Source of the DNA: an uncultured Paracoccaceae bacterium
GTDB taxonomy: Bacteria > Pseudomonadota > Alphaproteobacteria > Rhodobacterales > Rhodobacteraceae
Assembly: GCA_937922155.1 (NCBI GenBank)
Contig: CAKZVL010000026.1
Coordinates: 1-60,199, forward strand
Reading direction: 5' to 3'
DNA: 60,199 nucleotides
A program made the translations under genes and the position numbers. Below, piece by piece: positions 44,139-52,653 of this stretch (position 1 is the first letter of the stretch; each line of letters begins with the position of its first letter). Under the pieces are notes generated by a model. That model made no database searches. It was not told the origin of the DNA and worked only from the letters and a program-made list of their open reading frames with translations.

Positions 44139-45818
44139 ATGCTCCGTCGTTTGATTACTATTTCGGCTGTCGCCGTGTTTGCAATAGCCAGCTTAATCGC
44201 GGTTGGGGTATTTGGTTACTATTCTCACAAGCTTCAGCTGGATCCGGTCTATGACATAGCGGAACGTGCAGATCTGGCGGGGCGACGTGCCTTGAATATG
44301 CCGACCATCACTGAGGGTTTGGTCGATCGCATTGATACGATCTACGTTCGGCTACGGGGTAAATCATGGGAAATGCCCAATGATGATTTCCTGAACGGTG
44401 GTGCGTTGGCAGCTTGGGGTGATGATATTCTGGCCATGCACAAATCAGGCCGTGTTCATTACTTGGACGAAGACAAGGGTCTTGTCTTAGCGGATGTTCA
44501 GCCGCCGGACAACGGTGTTGCTGCCTATCGCACTTTGGCTGCAGAAAAGTATCCTAACCAACAGACGCGTGATGGGGCGATCCGTTTCAATGACATTGAA
44601 TTTGTCGAAAACGAGGAGCTGCGCGGCTTTGCTTTGTCCTATACTTTTGTTGATGCAGAACGCGAGTGTTACGGGAACAGAGTCGCATGGGCAGATATCG
44701 ACGAAGCCTCCATTAGCGACGTCAGCATCGCCGAGAACGATTGGCGGATCGTTTTCGAATCCAACCCTTGTCTATCATTCAACACAAGCGGTGAACTGAT
44801 CGTGTCATACATGTCAGGTGGCCGGATCGCGATTCAAGAACCGACAAAGGTCTATCTTGGTAATGGCGAATTCCACCTTGATGGTATCTATCGCCCGGAT
44901 ATCGGCATCCAAGAAGATGACAATGACTATGGTAAGACATTGGAAATCGATCTGATCACCGGTGAAAGCCGGCACATTTCCAAAGGCCACCGTAACCTAC
45001 AAGGTGTTGCAGTAGATGCGGACGGGCGGCTTTGGACTACAGAACATGGTATGCGTGGTGGGGATGAGTTGAACCTGATCCGCGACGGTGAGGATTATGG
45101 CTGGCCTGCGGAAAACCTCGGAACTTTATATTCTGGCGTTGCTGCGCCGACGGAAGGTCGCCCGGGCCGTCACGAAATTTATGAAGCACCGGTTTACTCA
45201 TGGCTTCCATCGGCGGCAGTGTCGTCAGTAAGCTTGATCGAAGGATTCCATGATACTTGGGATGGCGATCTGATGATTTCTTCGCTGAAGGATCGGACGT
45301 TGTTCCGGGCGCGTATTCGCGATGACCGGGTCGTCTTTCTTGAGGAAATCCCTATCGGGCAGCGTGTCCGAGATGTGATGTCGATGACCCAAGGCAGGTT
45401 GGCGCTTTGGCTGGATACGAATGAACTGGTTGTCTTTACCGTCGAAGAAACCGTCGATCCTCTAGAAGGACTTGAGGAAAAGCTCGTGTCCGATGGAATG
45501 GAAATGACGCTGGCGACAGAGGTCGTATCGGTCCTCGAAGGCTGTAATGAATGTCACTCTTATGAGGAAAACATTCACGGTGCAGGTCCATCGCTTCATG
45601 GGGTTGTCGGTCGCAGAATTGGTGGCACGGCGTTCCAAAACTATTCCTCAGAACTGGGGGGCAGTTCTGATAATTGGGATACCGATACATTAGCAGCTTA
45701 TATTGCTGATCCAGAGGCAGTCTTTTCCGAAACTGTTATGATTGGTCTTGGTGTCGGCGACGAAGAGCTTGCTGCGGGCATCGCAAAAGGTTTGGAGCTG
45801 ATTGTCCAGCCTAAGTAA
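44139..45818 (+). CDS. Membrane-anchored glucose/sorbosone-type dehydrogenase fused to cytochrome c
   Basis: A 559-residue protein with three parts. One N-terminal helix (about residues 5-28, ITISAVAVFAIASLIAVGVF) anchors it in the inner membrane with the rest in the periplasm. The middle is a beta-propeller related to PQQ-type sugar dehydrogenases (HRNLQGVAVDADGRLWTTEH, MRGGDELNLIRDGEDYGWP). At about 467-559 is a class I cytochrome c with one haem site, CNECH, and HGAGPSLHGVVGR; the sixth ligand could be the Met in ETVMIG. The fusion would let substrate electrons pass directly to a c-haem. The substrate is unknown and the propeller lacks some residues seen in the soluble enzyme at 21550. GAGGAA six bases upstream supports the start. 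Confidence 0.87.
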   Translation: MLRRLITISAVAVFAIASLIAVGVFGYYSHKLQLDPVYDIAERADLAGRRALNMPTITEGLVDRIDTIYVRLRGKSWEMPNDDFLNGGALAAWGDDILAMHKSGRVHYLDEDKGLVLADVQPPDNGVAAYRTLAAEKYPNQQTRDGAIRFNDIEFVENEELRGFALSYTFVDAERECYGNRVAWADIDEASISDVSIAENDWRIVFESNPCLSFNTSGELIVSYMSGGRIAIQEPTKVYLGNGEFHLDGIYRPDIGIQEDDNDYGKTLEIDLITGESRHISKGHRNLQGVAVDADGRLWTTEHGMRGGDELNLIRDGEDYGWPAENLGTLYSGVAAPTEGRPGRHEIYEAPVYSWLPSAAVSSVSLIEGFHDTWDGDLMISSLKDRTLFRARIRDDRVVFLEEIPIGQRVRDVMSMTQGRLALWLDTNELVVFTVEETVDPLEGLEEKLVSDGMEMTLATEVVSVLEGCNECHSYEENIHGAGPSLHGVVGRRIGGTAFQNYSSELGGSSDNWDTDTLAAYIADPEAVFSETVMIGLGVGDEELAAGIAKGLELIVQPK

Positions 45819-45933
45819 TTAGCAACGGCATTTTGGGGCGGGTGCGAAAATTCTGCACTTAGCCTCATTTTGTTCGTATTATTGTGTTGATATGCTGCCC
45901 AAATGCAGAGTTTGACGCGTTTAGGAACGAAGA

Positions 45934-47358
45934 ATGCCTACAATATTACTGGCCAGTTGGCCGATCTTAAGCTTTATCGCGTTCATTAACGCGCGGCCAG
46001 CCACGACGCTGTTGCTGGCTGTCTTTATTCCTTTCCTATTTCTGCCTGAGGCACTTTTGGTCCGTTTGCCGGGCGTTCCTGACTTGGACAAGGTTAGCGT
46101 TATTACGGTTGGCCTCATGCTGCTCGTTTTTCTGCAGGCTAAAAAGTTTCGATCGATAAAGCCCGCGACGGGTTTTTCCAAAGAAGGTAAGTTTCTCGCA
46201 TTCTTGATCGTTTTGTTGTTCATGGTCATGATTGCCGGTACCTATATGACGATGCTTGCCAATCGCGAACCGCTTCTTTTTACGGTTGAGTTTGCGTTGC
46301 CGGGCATGACGAATTCTGACGTTATTACCCGCGTCTCGGCTATCGTGTTTATGGCGTTCCCGTTCTATGTGGGGCAACGTTACTTTGGGACCCAAGAAGG
46401 GCAGCAGCGGATCCTATACTTTATTGCTGTGTCTTGTCTTTGTTATACCGCTTTGATGCTAATTGAACTGCGGTTCAGCCCGCAGCTGCATCGCTGGGTT
46501 TACGGGTATCACCAGCACTCTTTCGTTCAGCATGTTCGTGACGGATTTCGCCCAAAGGTGTTCTTGGAGCATGGGTTGGTCGTTGGTTTGTTCCTCTTTA
46601 TGTCGGTGCTGAGCGCCGTTGCATTGTGGCGGATCAAAAAAGACAAAAAGTGGCTCTTTGCTGCGATCTGGCTGTTTGTGATGTTGGTGTTAAGCCGAAA
46701 CTTGGGGGCGACAGCGATTACCCTGTTGATCGTTCCTATCTTTTTATTCACGACGCGCTGGGTTCAGCTTGTGTTCATGTTGTGCCTGAGTGCGATTATC
46801 GTGACCTATCCGGTGGTGCGGGGGACCAAAATTGTCCCTATCAACAGTATCGTTGATGCAGCTGCGACCATTTCACAAGAACGCGCGGCCTCTTTGGAAT
46901 ATCGTTTGCGCAACGAAGAACTTGTGTTGGAGAGAAATAGGTTAAAACCCATTACGGGTTGGGGCAACTGGAGTCGCGGACGCGTTCACGATGAAAACGG
47001 AAATGACCTGACGGTTGTCGAAGGTTGGTGGATTCAAGCCGTTATGGAATGGGGTTGGATCGGTTACGTCTCGCTTTTCGGCATTGTGGTTTCGCCCGTC
47101 TTTATGCTCTTCTTCATTCGAAAGCGTCGTAAAATTCCAACGGAAACGATTGCCGTGGGCTTAATCCTGTGTGGCAACTTCATCGACTTTATTCCCAACA
47201 GTGCGTTTCCGCCTGTCAGCTGGCTTTTGCTAGGGTCTTTGGCCGGATATATTTTCCGAACTGGGACAGTGCCTGAAGAAGTGAAAAAGTCAAACGAGCA
47301 GATGACGGGAGTGGTTTCATATTCCCGGTTTCCAAAGTCGGATCCGGTTCACGCCTAG
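45934..47358 (+). CDS. O-antigen ligase/polymerase-like membrane protein
   Basis: A 474-residue protein with about 10-12 hydrophobic segments and a large periplasmic loop (about residues 300-370) holding TGWGNWSRGRVHDENG, a motif placed like that of Wzy/WaaL-type proteins. Such proteins polymerise or ligate glycan repeat units from lipid carriers. There are no other polysaccharide genes beside it, so its glycan is unknown. AGGAACGAAG before the ATG serves as ribosome site. A strong terminator follows. The sequence diverges from textbook WaaL, hence medium confidence. Confidence 0.75.
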   Translation: MPTILLASWPILSFIAFINARPATTLLLAVFIPFLFLPEALLVRLPGVPDLDKVSVITVGLMLLVFLQAKKFRSIKPATGFSKEGKFLAFLIVLLFMVMIAGTYMTMLANREPLLFTVEFALPGMTNSDVITRVSAIVFMAFPFYVGQRYFGTQEGQQRILYFIAVSCLCYTALMLIELRFSPQLHRWVYGYHQHSFVQHVRDGFRPKVFLEHGLVVGLFLFMSVLSAVALWRIKKDKKWLFAAIWLFVMLVLSRNLGATAITLLIVPIFLFTTRWVQLVFMLCLSAIIVTYPVVRGTKIVPINSIVDAAATISQERAASLEYRLRNEELVLERNRLKPITGWGNWSRGRVHDENGNDLTVVEGWWIQAVMEWGWIGYVSLFGIVVSPVFMLFFIRKRRKIPTETIAVGLILCGNFIDFIPNSAFPPVSWLLLGSLAGYIFRTGTVPEEVKKSNEQMTGVVSYSRFPKSDPVHA

Positions 47359-47426
47359 AATTTACCGTGGGGCTGGTTGTGGCGCCGCACTTGCAATTCT
47401 AAAGCTGGCCTTTCGATTGGTTATGA

Positions 47427-47466
47427 AAAAGCCGGCATCGCTTTATCAGAAGCGGTGCCGGCTTTT
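47427..47466 (+). terminator. Strong intrinsic terminator after the O-antigen polymerase-like gene
   Basis: AAAAGCCGGCATCGCTT pairs with AAGCGGTGCCGGCTTTT (one wobble) around the loop TATCAG, and ends in TTTTCATT. The A-run on the other side means it may also work for minus-strand transcripts. Confidence 0.92.
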
Positions 47467-47660
47467 CATTAGTTCCAAACATACAATCCGAGGCCAAGGG
47501 TGCGGCCAACTGGGGAACTGTAACCTACAACACAACCAGATCTCGTTTCACACACAAAACGATCACTGACACAAACACACACGACGAACACTGCCGTTGC
47601 CTAGGTATTAGCATATTTAATTCACCATCAGAAATTCTTTTTCGCTGTGGTCGCGTGTTG

Positions 47661-47708
47661 TTACATTTATGTAAAGAACATGTAAGGTGTTGATATAAAT
47701 TATATAAA
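47661..47708 (+). promoter_or_regulatory. A+T-rich control region with ATGTAA boxes
   Basis: TTACAT-TT-ATGTAA (47661-47674) is an inverted repeat, and a second ATGTAA (47680-47685) follows 11 bases from the first, one helical turn. TATAAA-like hexamers follow at 47694 and 47703. The arrangement suits a regulator bound just upstream of a -10 element. Confidence 0.4.
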
Positions 47709-47897
47709 TGGAAAATTCACCCGCTGGTTTTTGATTTGGAAACGGTTATTCCATCAGACGGAAACATTTTGGATGGTGCGGTTTCAAAGGGGAAAGGCGA
47801 TTTTCTCCCACGTTAACTTGATTGGACATCGACCTGCGCTTGCAACGAATGTTGCCGATAACCGTGGCTTTAATTGTTCACAGACGGAAATATTAGC

Positions 47898-48140
47898 ATG
47901 CCAAACCCCATGAAACATGCCCGACGCGCGGCCATTTTGCTTGGCCTTGCTGGCCTTGCGGGGTGTGCCCTACCGCAGGTCGATCCATTGGACCTACCGC
48001 CCCAAGTCGCAGCAGAAATTCCATCTGACATCGATCTTTCAGAGGTCAATCGCGATCTGGATGGCTGCTATTTCTATACCTATGCCGCAGACCTGTTTGT
48101 CGTACGTGACAGGTCGGGTGAGCCGATTTGTCTGCCTTGA
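47898..48140 (+). CDS. Small lipoprotein of unknown function
   Basis: An 80-residue product from the ATG at 47898 (ATG at 47910 also fits). A basic start (MKHARR) and hydrophobic stretch end in the lipobox LAGC. The mature part of about 57 residues has no recognised domain but contains two further cysteines (GCYFYTY and PICLP) that could be linked. Similar tiny lipoproteins occur in related bacteria, with unknown role. It converges on the dioxygenase gene with a 16-base gap. Confidence 0.72.
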   Translation: MPNPMKHARRAAILLGLAGLAGCALPQVDPLDLPPQVAAEIPSDIDLSEVNRDLDGCYFYTYAADLFVVRDRSGEPICLP

Positions 48141-48156
48141 GCAAACGCGTGCGCGA

Positions 48157-48951
48157 CTAGCCATTCCAAACCACTGGGAACCAATCGGAACGAAGGGGAT
48201 CGCCCGGTTTCATCCCATGCCCCGGAAAAGGTGGTGAGGTTGGCCCTGGCCGTTGAACAAACCGCGCATCGTCACCGACAAAACGCAATGAAAACGCACG
48301 TCTGCGATTGCGCGTTTCATTTCCGCGTGCACCGTGCAAAATACCAAAGTTGAAGGCGATAGCGTCACCGGGTTCCATAGGCCATTCCCTAATTGTCATC
48401 CCTTCTGCGTCGGGGTCTGGCACGGGCATATAGGCGTCTTTTTCTGGGTAGAACGTGTCTTCGTTCAGCCATCTGGTTGGTAGAACGGGCTTGTCCCACA
48501 AATGGCTGCCGGCGACACAGCGTAGGCTTGCAGTTTCGACCTTATCCATAGGGGACCAAAAGCTGACGTTCTGTTTCCCACCGACAAAGTAATAGGGCCC
48601 GTCCTGATGCCATGGCGTTGGCTTTGACGTACCGGGTTCTTTCACCAGAACATGATCGTGGAACATTTGAACGCGCTTTGACTGCATCAAATCTGATGCA
48701 ACTTCTGCCGCAGGGGATTGATGCACGACTTTTTGAAATTCTGCGATGCGGGTCCAATTGCAGTAGTCATCAAAGAAACGCCCACTTTCCCCTGCTTTCA
48801 GGTTTTCCGCACCATAGGGGCCGGGGTCGTCCATGTTGTTTTCGATTCCGGTACGTATGTCTTCCACGAAATCGGCAAACAAACCTTTGATCAAAACAAC
48901 GCCGTCACTTTGAAACTGTTCAACATGTTTTGGCGTGACAAGATTGTGCAT
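48157..48951 (-). CDS. Phytanoyl-CoA dioxygenase (PhyH)-family Fe(II)/2-oxoglutarate oxygenase
   Basis: A 264-residue cytosolic oxygenase. GGGAGGG before the ATG at 48951 fixes the start; the longer frame upstream is non-coding. The iron facial triad appears as PTPWHQDGPYYF (His and Asp) and the distal His in FNFGILHGARGN; the 2-oxoglutarate Arg is probably in RRRAFSLRFVGDD. The opening FQSDGVVLIKGLFADF is typical. The substrate is unknown. It is divergent from the ynj operon by about 160 bases. Confidence 0.93.
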   Translation of the reverse strand: MHNLVTPKHVEQFQSDGVVLIKGLFADFVEDIRTGIENNMDDPGPYGAENLKAGESGRFFDDYCNWTRIAEFQKVVHQSPAAEVASDLMQSKRVQMFHDHVLVKEPGTSKPTPWHQDGPYYFVGGKQNVSFWSPMDKVETASLRCVAGSHLWDKPVLPTRWLNEDTFYPEKDAYMPVPDPDAEGMTIREWPMEPGDAIAFNFGILHGARGNETRNRRRAFSLRFVGDDARFVQRPGPTSPPFPGHGMKPGDPLRSDWFPVVWNG

Positions 48952-49111
48952 TCTGGGCCCTCCCTTTGGCGCAGAGTGGCACGGATACGGATACCATTCC
49001 AAGGGGTGCGTTGTACGGTGCGCAGATGTATAGGCTGTCCTCACAATCCTGTCATGACAATTGCAGGATAGGTGTTTCACGTAGATACATTGCGAAACTG
49101 AAGGCCCTTCA

Positions 49112-49735
49112 ATGTTCGACAGCCACATACGACCATTTATTGATCCGCCGCTGAACAAGCTGGGTCAGACACTCGCCGCCAAGGGTATAACAGCAGATGT
49201 GGTTACCTTGACCGGGCTTGCAGTTGGATTGCTTGCGGCGGGTGCTATTGCCCTTGGTTGGATGGCTGTTGGGCTTGTCCTTGTCCTGCTTAGTCGTATT
49301 GCGGATGGCCTAGACGGGGCTGTCGCGCGCGCAACGCAAAAGACCGACTTTGGCGGTTATCTTGATATCACTTGCGATTTTCTGTTCTACGGCGCAATCC
49401 CAATGGCGTTTATCTGGATGGATCCAACAACCAATGGCGCGGCGGGGGCGTTCCTTTTGACATCGTTCTATTTCAACGGCGCCAGCTTTTTGGGCTACGC
49501 AATCTTGGCCGAAAAGTTTGGACAAGTAACGCAAGCGCAGGGCAGCAAATCGCTTTATTACTCTAATGGGCTGCTTGAAGGGACCGAAACGATTGTGTTC
49601 TTTGTCCTTCTTTGTTTGTTTCCATCAAAATTTTCATCGCTTGCATGGGTTTTTGGAACCCTATGTTTTGCCACTGCGACGTTGCGTCTGTTTGGCGCTA
49701 AGACTGCTTTCAATATCAAAGGACCCACAACATGA
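49112..49735 (+). CDS. ynjF: CDP-alcohol phosphatidyltransferase family protein (YnjF-like)
   Basis: A 207-residue membrane enzyme. The signature D-x2-D-G-x2-A-R-x8-G-x3-D-x3-D is complete in DGLDGAVARATQKTDFGGYL followed by DITCD (about residues 65-90), placing a CDP-activated lipid head-group exchange in the inner membrane. Five to six hydrophobic segments are seen. The phospholipid formed is not known. It is coupled by ATGA to the ynjB-like gene; the same association (ynjB-C-D with ynjF) is present in E. coli, where the system also lacks a defined function. Confidence 0.9.
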   Translation: MFDSHIRPFIDPPLNKLGQTLAAKGITADVVTLTGLAVGLLAAGAIALGWMAVGLVLVLLSRIADGLDGAVARATQKTDFGGYLDITCDFLFYGAIPMAFIWMDPTTNGAAGAFLLTSFYFNGASFLGYAILAEKFGQVTQAQGSKSLYYSNGLLEGTETIVFFVLLCLFPSKFSSLAWVFGTLCFATATLRLFGAKTAFNIKGPTT

Positions 49736-50931
49736 AACACCTTGCTCTTATTGCGGCCTTGCTGGCCCCTGTGTCCGTGCTGGCGCAAACTGATCCAAAA
49801 GATTGGAACGCCGTTACGGCGGCGGCTGAGGGACAAACAGTTTATTGGAACGCCTGGGGTGGATCGACCACCACCAATGATTTCATCGCTTGGGTTGGGG
49901 ATCGGGTTTCTGCGGATTACGGAGTCACCCTTGAACACGTTAAACTGACTGATACTGCCGATGCGGTCACGCGGGTTTTGTCTGAAAAGCAGGCGGGTGA
50001 GGATGACGATGGTGCCATTGATATGATCTGGATCAATGGCGCGAACTTTGCGGCGATGAAAGACGCGGATTTGCTGTTTGGCCCCTATGCCGAAGACCTG
50101 CCCAACTGGGCGTTTGTCGATGTGGATGGCAAGACCGTTCAGACCGATTTCACCGTACCCGTTGAAGGGTACGAAAGCCCATGGGCGATGGCGCAGGTTG
50201 TGTTCATTTATGACACCGATGATCTGGCGGAGCCACTTGGCGATATGAATGCAATCTTGGAGTTTGCCACGGCCAATCCCGGGCGCTTTACCTACCCGCA
50301 GCCGCCAGATTTCCTTGGCACGACTTTTCTAAAGCAAGCACTTGTCGATCTGTTGGACGATCCATCTGTTTTGGCGGTTGAGGCGACGGAGGAAACATAT
50401 GCAGAGGTCACCGCCCCGCTTTGGACTTTTCTGGAGGCGTTGACACCCAACCTTTGGCGCCAGGGGCGCGCCTATCCACAAACCGGCCCTGCCCAATTGC
50501 AGCTGATCGCAGATGGTGAAGTTGACCTTGCGATTTCGTTTAGCCCGGGGGAAGCGACGGCGGCGATTGCCAACAATCAATTGCCGCCAAGTGTGCGCAC
50601 TTTCGTGTTGGAAAATGGCACGATCGGCAACGCGTCCTTTGTGGCGATCCCCTATAACTCTGGCAGCACTGAAGGGGCGATGGTTGTCGCCAATTTCTTG
50701 ATGTCGCCAGAAGCACAAGCGCGGGCGCAAGACCCGGAAATTCTGGGTTATGGCACCGTGTTGAACATGGACGCGCTGTCCGCAGACGATCGCGCTGTTT
50801 TTGACGCGCTGGAACTTGGCGTCGCTACCTTGTCGCCGGCAGAGTTGGGAACGGTTCAGGCCGAACCGCACCCAAGTTGGATGACACGTATCGCGGCAGA
50901 CTGGGCAGATCGTTACGGGGTTGCGCAGTAA
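49732..50931 (+). CDS. ynjB: ABC transporter substrate-binding protein (YnjB type)
   Basis: A 399-residue periplasmic binding protein with signal peptide MKHLALIAALLAPVSVLAQ. AAAGGA seven bases upstream of the ATG supports the start. It belongs to the iron/thiamine/sulfate-like family (EAPP-type two-lobe fold): QTVYWNAWGGSTTTNDFIAW, DMIWINGANFAAMKD, and WAMAQVVFIYDTDDLAEP. The gene order with a double permease and ATPase supports the YnjBCD assignment. The ligand is unknown. Confidence 0.9.
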   Translation: MKHLALIAALLAPVSVLAQTDPKDWNAVTAAAEGQTVYWNAWGGSTTTNDFIAWVGDRVSADYGVTLEHVKLTDTADAVTRVLSEKQAGEDDDGAIDMIWINGANFAAMKDADLLFGPYAEDLPNWAFVDVDGKTVQTDFTVPVEGYESPWAMAQVVFIYDTDDLAEPLGDMNAILEFATANPGRFTYPQPPDFLGTTFLKQALVDLLDDPSVLAVEATEETYAEVTAPLWTFLEALTPNLWRQGRAYPQTGPAQLQLIADGEVDLAISFSPGEATAAIANNQLPPSVRTFVLENGTIGNASFVAIPYNSGSTEGAMVVANFLMSPEAQARAQDPEILGYGTVLNMDALSADDRAVFDALELGVATLSPAELGTVQAEPHPSWMTRIAADWADRYGVAQ

Positions 50932-50958
50932 CCGCGCGAATTTCATAGCGAGCCCGGG

Positions 50959-52653
50959 ATGAGCAAAGCGCGCTTCCTTCCTGTGTTACCGGCCCTGACA
51001 TTGATTGCGATGTTGGGGCCGGTCATTGCGGGGATTTGGGGCGCGCTTGGGCCTGCCTTTGGTCATTTACCCGCAGCGGGGCTTATTGGCCCGAACCTAT
51101 CTGCCTTTGGCGCGCTCTTTGAGTGGGCCGGATTGCCCCGCGCTGCATGGCTTTCGGTATCGACAGGGCTGTTGGCGACAAGTCTGTCGCTGATCATCGT
51201 CACGCTGCTCACCGCGGGTTGGTCGTGCACGGCGGCGTTTCGGTTTCTGGAACGATTGCTGTCTCCGCTGTTGTCGGTGCCGCATGCGGCTGCGGCCTTT
51301 GGCCTGGCTTTTCTGATCGCGCCATCGGGTTGGATATCACGGCTGATTTCCCCCGGTCTTACAGGTTGGGACAGACCGCCTGATATATTGATCCTGAACG
51401 ATCCAAACGGGTTTGCGATGGTGGCGGGATTGGTTGCAAAAGAAGTTCCGTTTTTGCTGCTAATGACGCTTGCCGCGCTTGGGCAAACGAAAGCCCGCCG
51501 TTCTGTCGCGGTGGCGCAATCGCTGGGCTATAACCGCACAACCGGTTGGCTGAAAACTGTGTTTCCTCAGATTTATGCGCAGATCAGATTGCCGGTTTTT
51601 GTTGTGTTGGCTTATTCGATGTCGGTTGTGGATGTGGCGGTGATCCTTGGGCCCACAACACCGCCGACCCTATCGGTGCAAATCGTTAAATGGATGTCTG
51701 ACCCGGACCTTAGCATGCGCACCATGGCGGCGGCTGGGGCGCTGCTGCAACTGGCGCTGGTTCTTGGTGTTCTTGCATTATGGAAGGGGGGCGAAATCGT
51801 TATCTCCCGCGTTGGACGACGCTGGGCGATGGCTGGTGGGCGTGGAACATGGGATCGTTTGTTTAACGGTGTTTCTATCGGGTTTGGCGCAACGTCGGCC
51901 GTGGTTGTGATGCTGGGGCTGTTGGTACTGCTGATCTGGTCTGTTGCCGGATTTTGGAGCTTTCCAAATCTGGTGCCTGACGCATTTACGCTGAAAAACT
52001 GGATGCGCCACGGTGACGGGGTTTCAGCGGCCTTGGGTGAAACGATCCTGATCGCGTTTATTGCGACGGGAATTGCATTGATCCTAACGCTTGGCTGTCT
52101 GGAGGCAGAGTACCGACATAACCTGTCCCTTAGTGCGCGGGGTATGTGGTTGCTGTATCTGCCGTTGCTGATTCCGCAAACGGCGTTTTTACCGGGTCTT
52201 CAAACGCTGCTTTTGAACATCGGTGCCGACATCGGACGCGGGCCTGTGATTATCGCGCATCTCGTCTTTGTGCTGCCCTACGTTTATCTGTCGCTATCGG
52301 AACCGTTTCGGGCATGGGACAACCGAATTGGTACTGTTGCTGCGGCCCTTGGGGCAGGGCCGGATCGGGTGCTGTGGAAGGTGCGTTTGCCAATGCTCTT
52401 GCGGCCGATCCTGACGGCGCTTGCCATTGGTGTATCGGTGTCTGTTGGGCAATACCTACCCACGCTGTTGATTGGCGGTGGGCGCGTTGCGACACTGACG
52501 ACCGAGGCGGTCGCGCTTGCCTCTGGTGGGGACAGACGGGCGATTGGGGTCTACGCTTTGATGCAAACGGGTGCCGCATTGGTGCCATTCATGATCGCGC
52601 TTGCCGTACCGGCGGTTATTTGGCGCAATCGCAGAGGGCTTCGTCTTGGATAA
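50959..52653 (+). CDS. ynjC: ABC transporter permease, two-domain (YnjC type)
   Basis: A 564-residue inner-membrane permease with about 12 helices in two homologous halves, as in ThiP/AfuB-like fused permeases. Each half has an EAA-like loop contacting the ATPase: AVAQSLGYNRTTGWLKTVFP near 190 and AAALGAGPDRVLWKVRLPML near 470. It lies 27 bases after the binding protein gene and overlaps the ATPase start. Transport direction is import by analogy. Confidence 0.93.
   Translation: MSKARFLPVLPALTLIAMLGPVIAGIWGALGPAFGHLPAAGLIGPNLSAFGALFEWAGLPRAAWLSVSTGLLATSLSLIIVTLLTAGWSCTAAFRFLERLLSPLLSVPHAAAAFGLAFLIAPSGWISRLISPGLTGWDRPPDILILNDPNGFAMVAGLVAKEVPFLLLMTLAALGQTKARRSVAVAQSLGYNRTTGWLKTVFPQIYAQIRLPVFVVLAYSMSVVDVAVILGPTTPPTLSVQIVKWMSDPDLSMRTMAAAGALLQLALVLGVLALWKGGEIVISRVGRRWAMAGGRGTWDRLFNGVSIGFGATSAVVVMLGLLVLLIWSVAGFWSFPNLVPDAFTLKNWMRHGDGVSAALGETILIAFIATGIALILTLGCLEAEYRHNLSLSARGMWLLYLPLLIPQTAFLPGLQTLLLNIGADIGRGPVIIAHLVFVLPYVYLSLSEPFRAWDNRIGTVAAALGAGPDRVLWKVRLPMLLRPILTALAIGVSVSVGQYLPTLLIGGGRVATLTTEAVALASGGDRRAIGVYALMQTGAALVPFMIALAVPAVIWRNRRGLRLG

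Larger units (their letters stand above)
47359..47897. other. Gene-free intergenic stretch of 539 bases
   Basis: Apart from the terminator at 47427-47466 and the ATGTAA boxes at 47661-47708 I see no convincing gene. Bases 47520-47600 are rich in C and A (CACACAAAACG, ACACAAACACACACGACG) and almost free of G; bases 47600-47720 are A+T-rich. A 60-codon frame at 47731-47913 has no coding character. A promoter with a long leader for the small lipoprotein gene is the simplest reading; a small RNA is possible. Confidence 0.6.

Noticed and set aside
47731-47913. A 60-codon open frame before the small lipoprotein gene
   Set aside because: No ribosome site, no domain, and it overlaps the lipoprotein start; probably leader sequence.
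48952-49158. N-terminal extension of the phytanoyl-CoA dioxygenase-like gene
   Set aside because: It overlaps the divergent ynjF start; a strong GGGAGGG lies right before the ATG at 48951.
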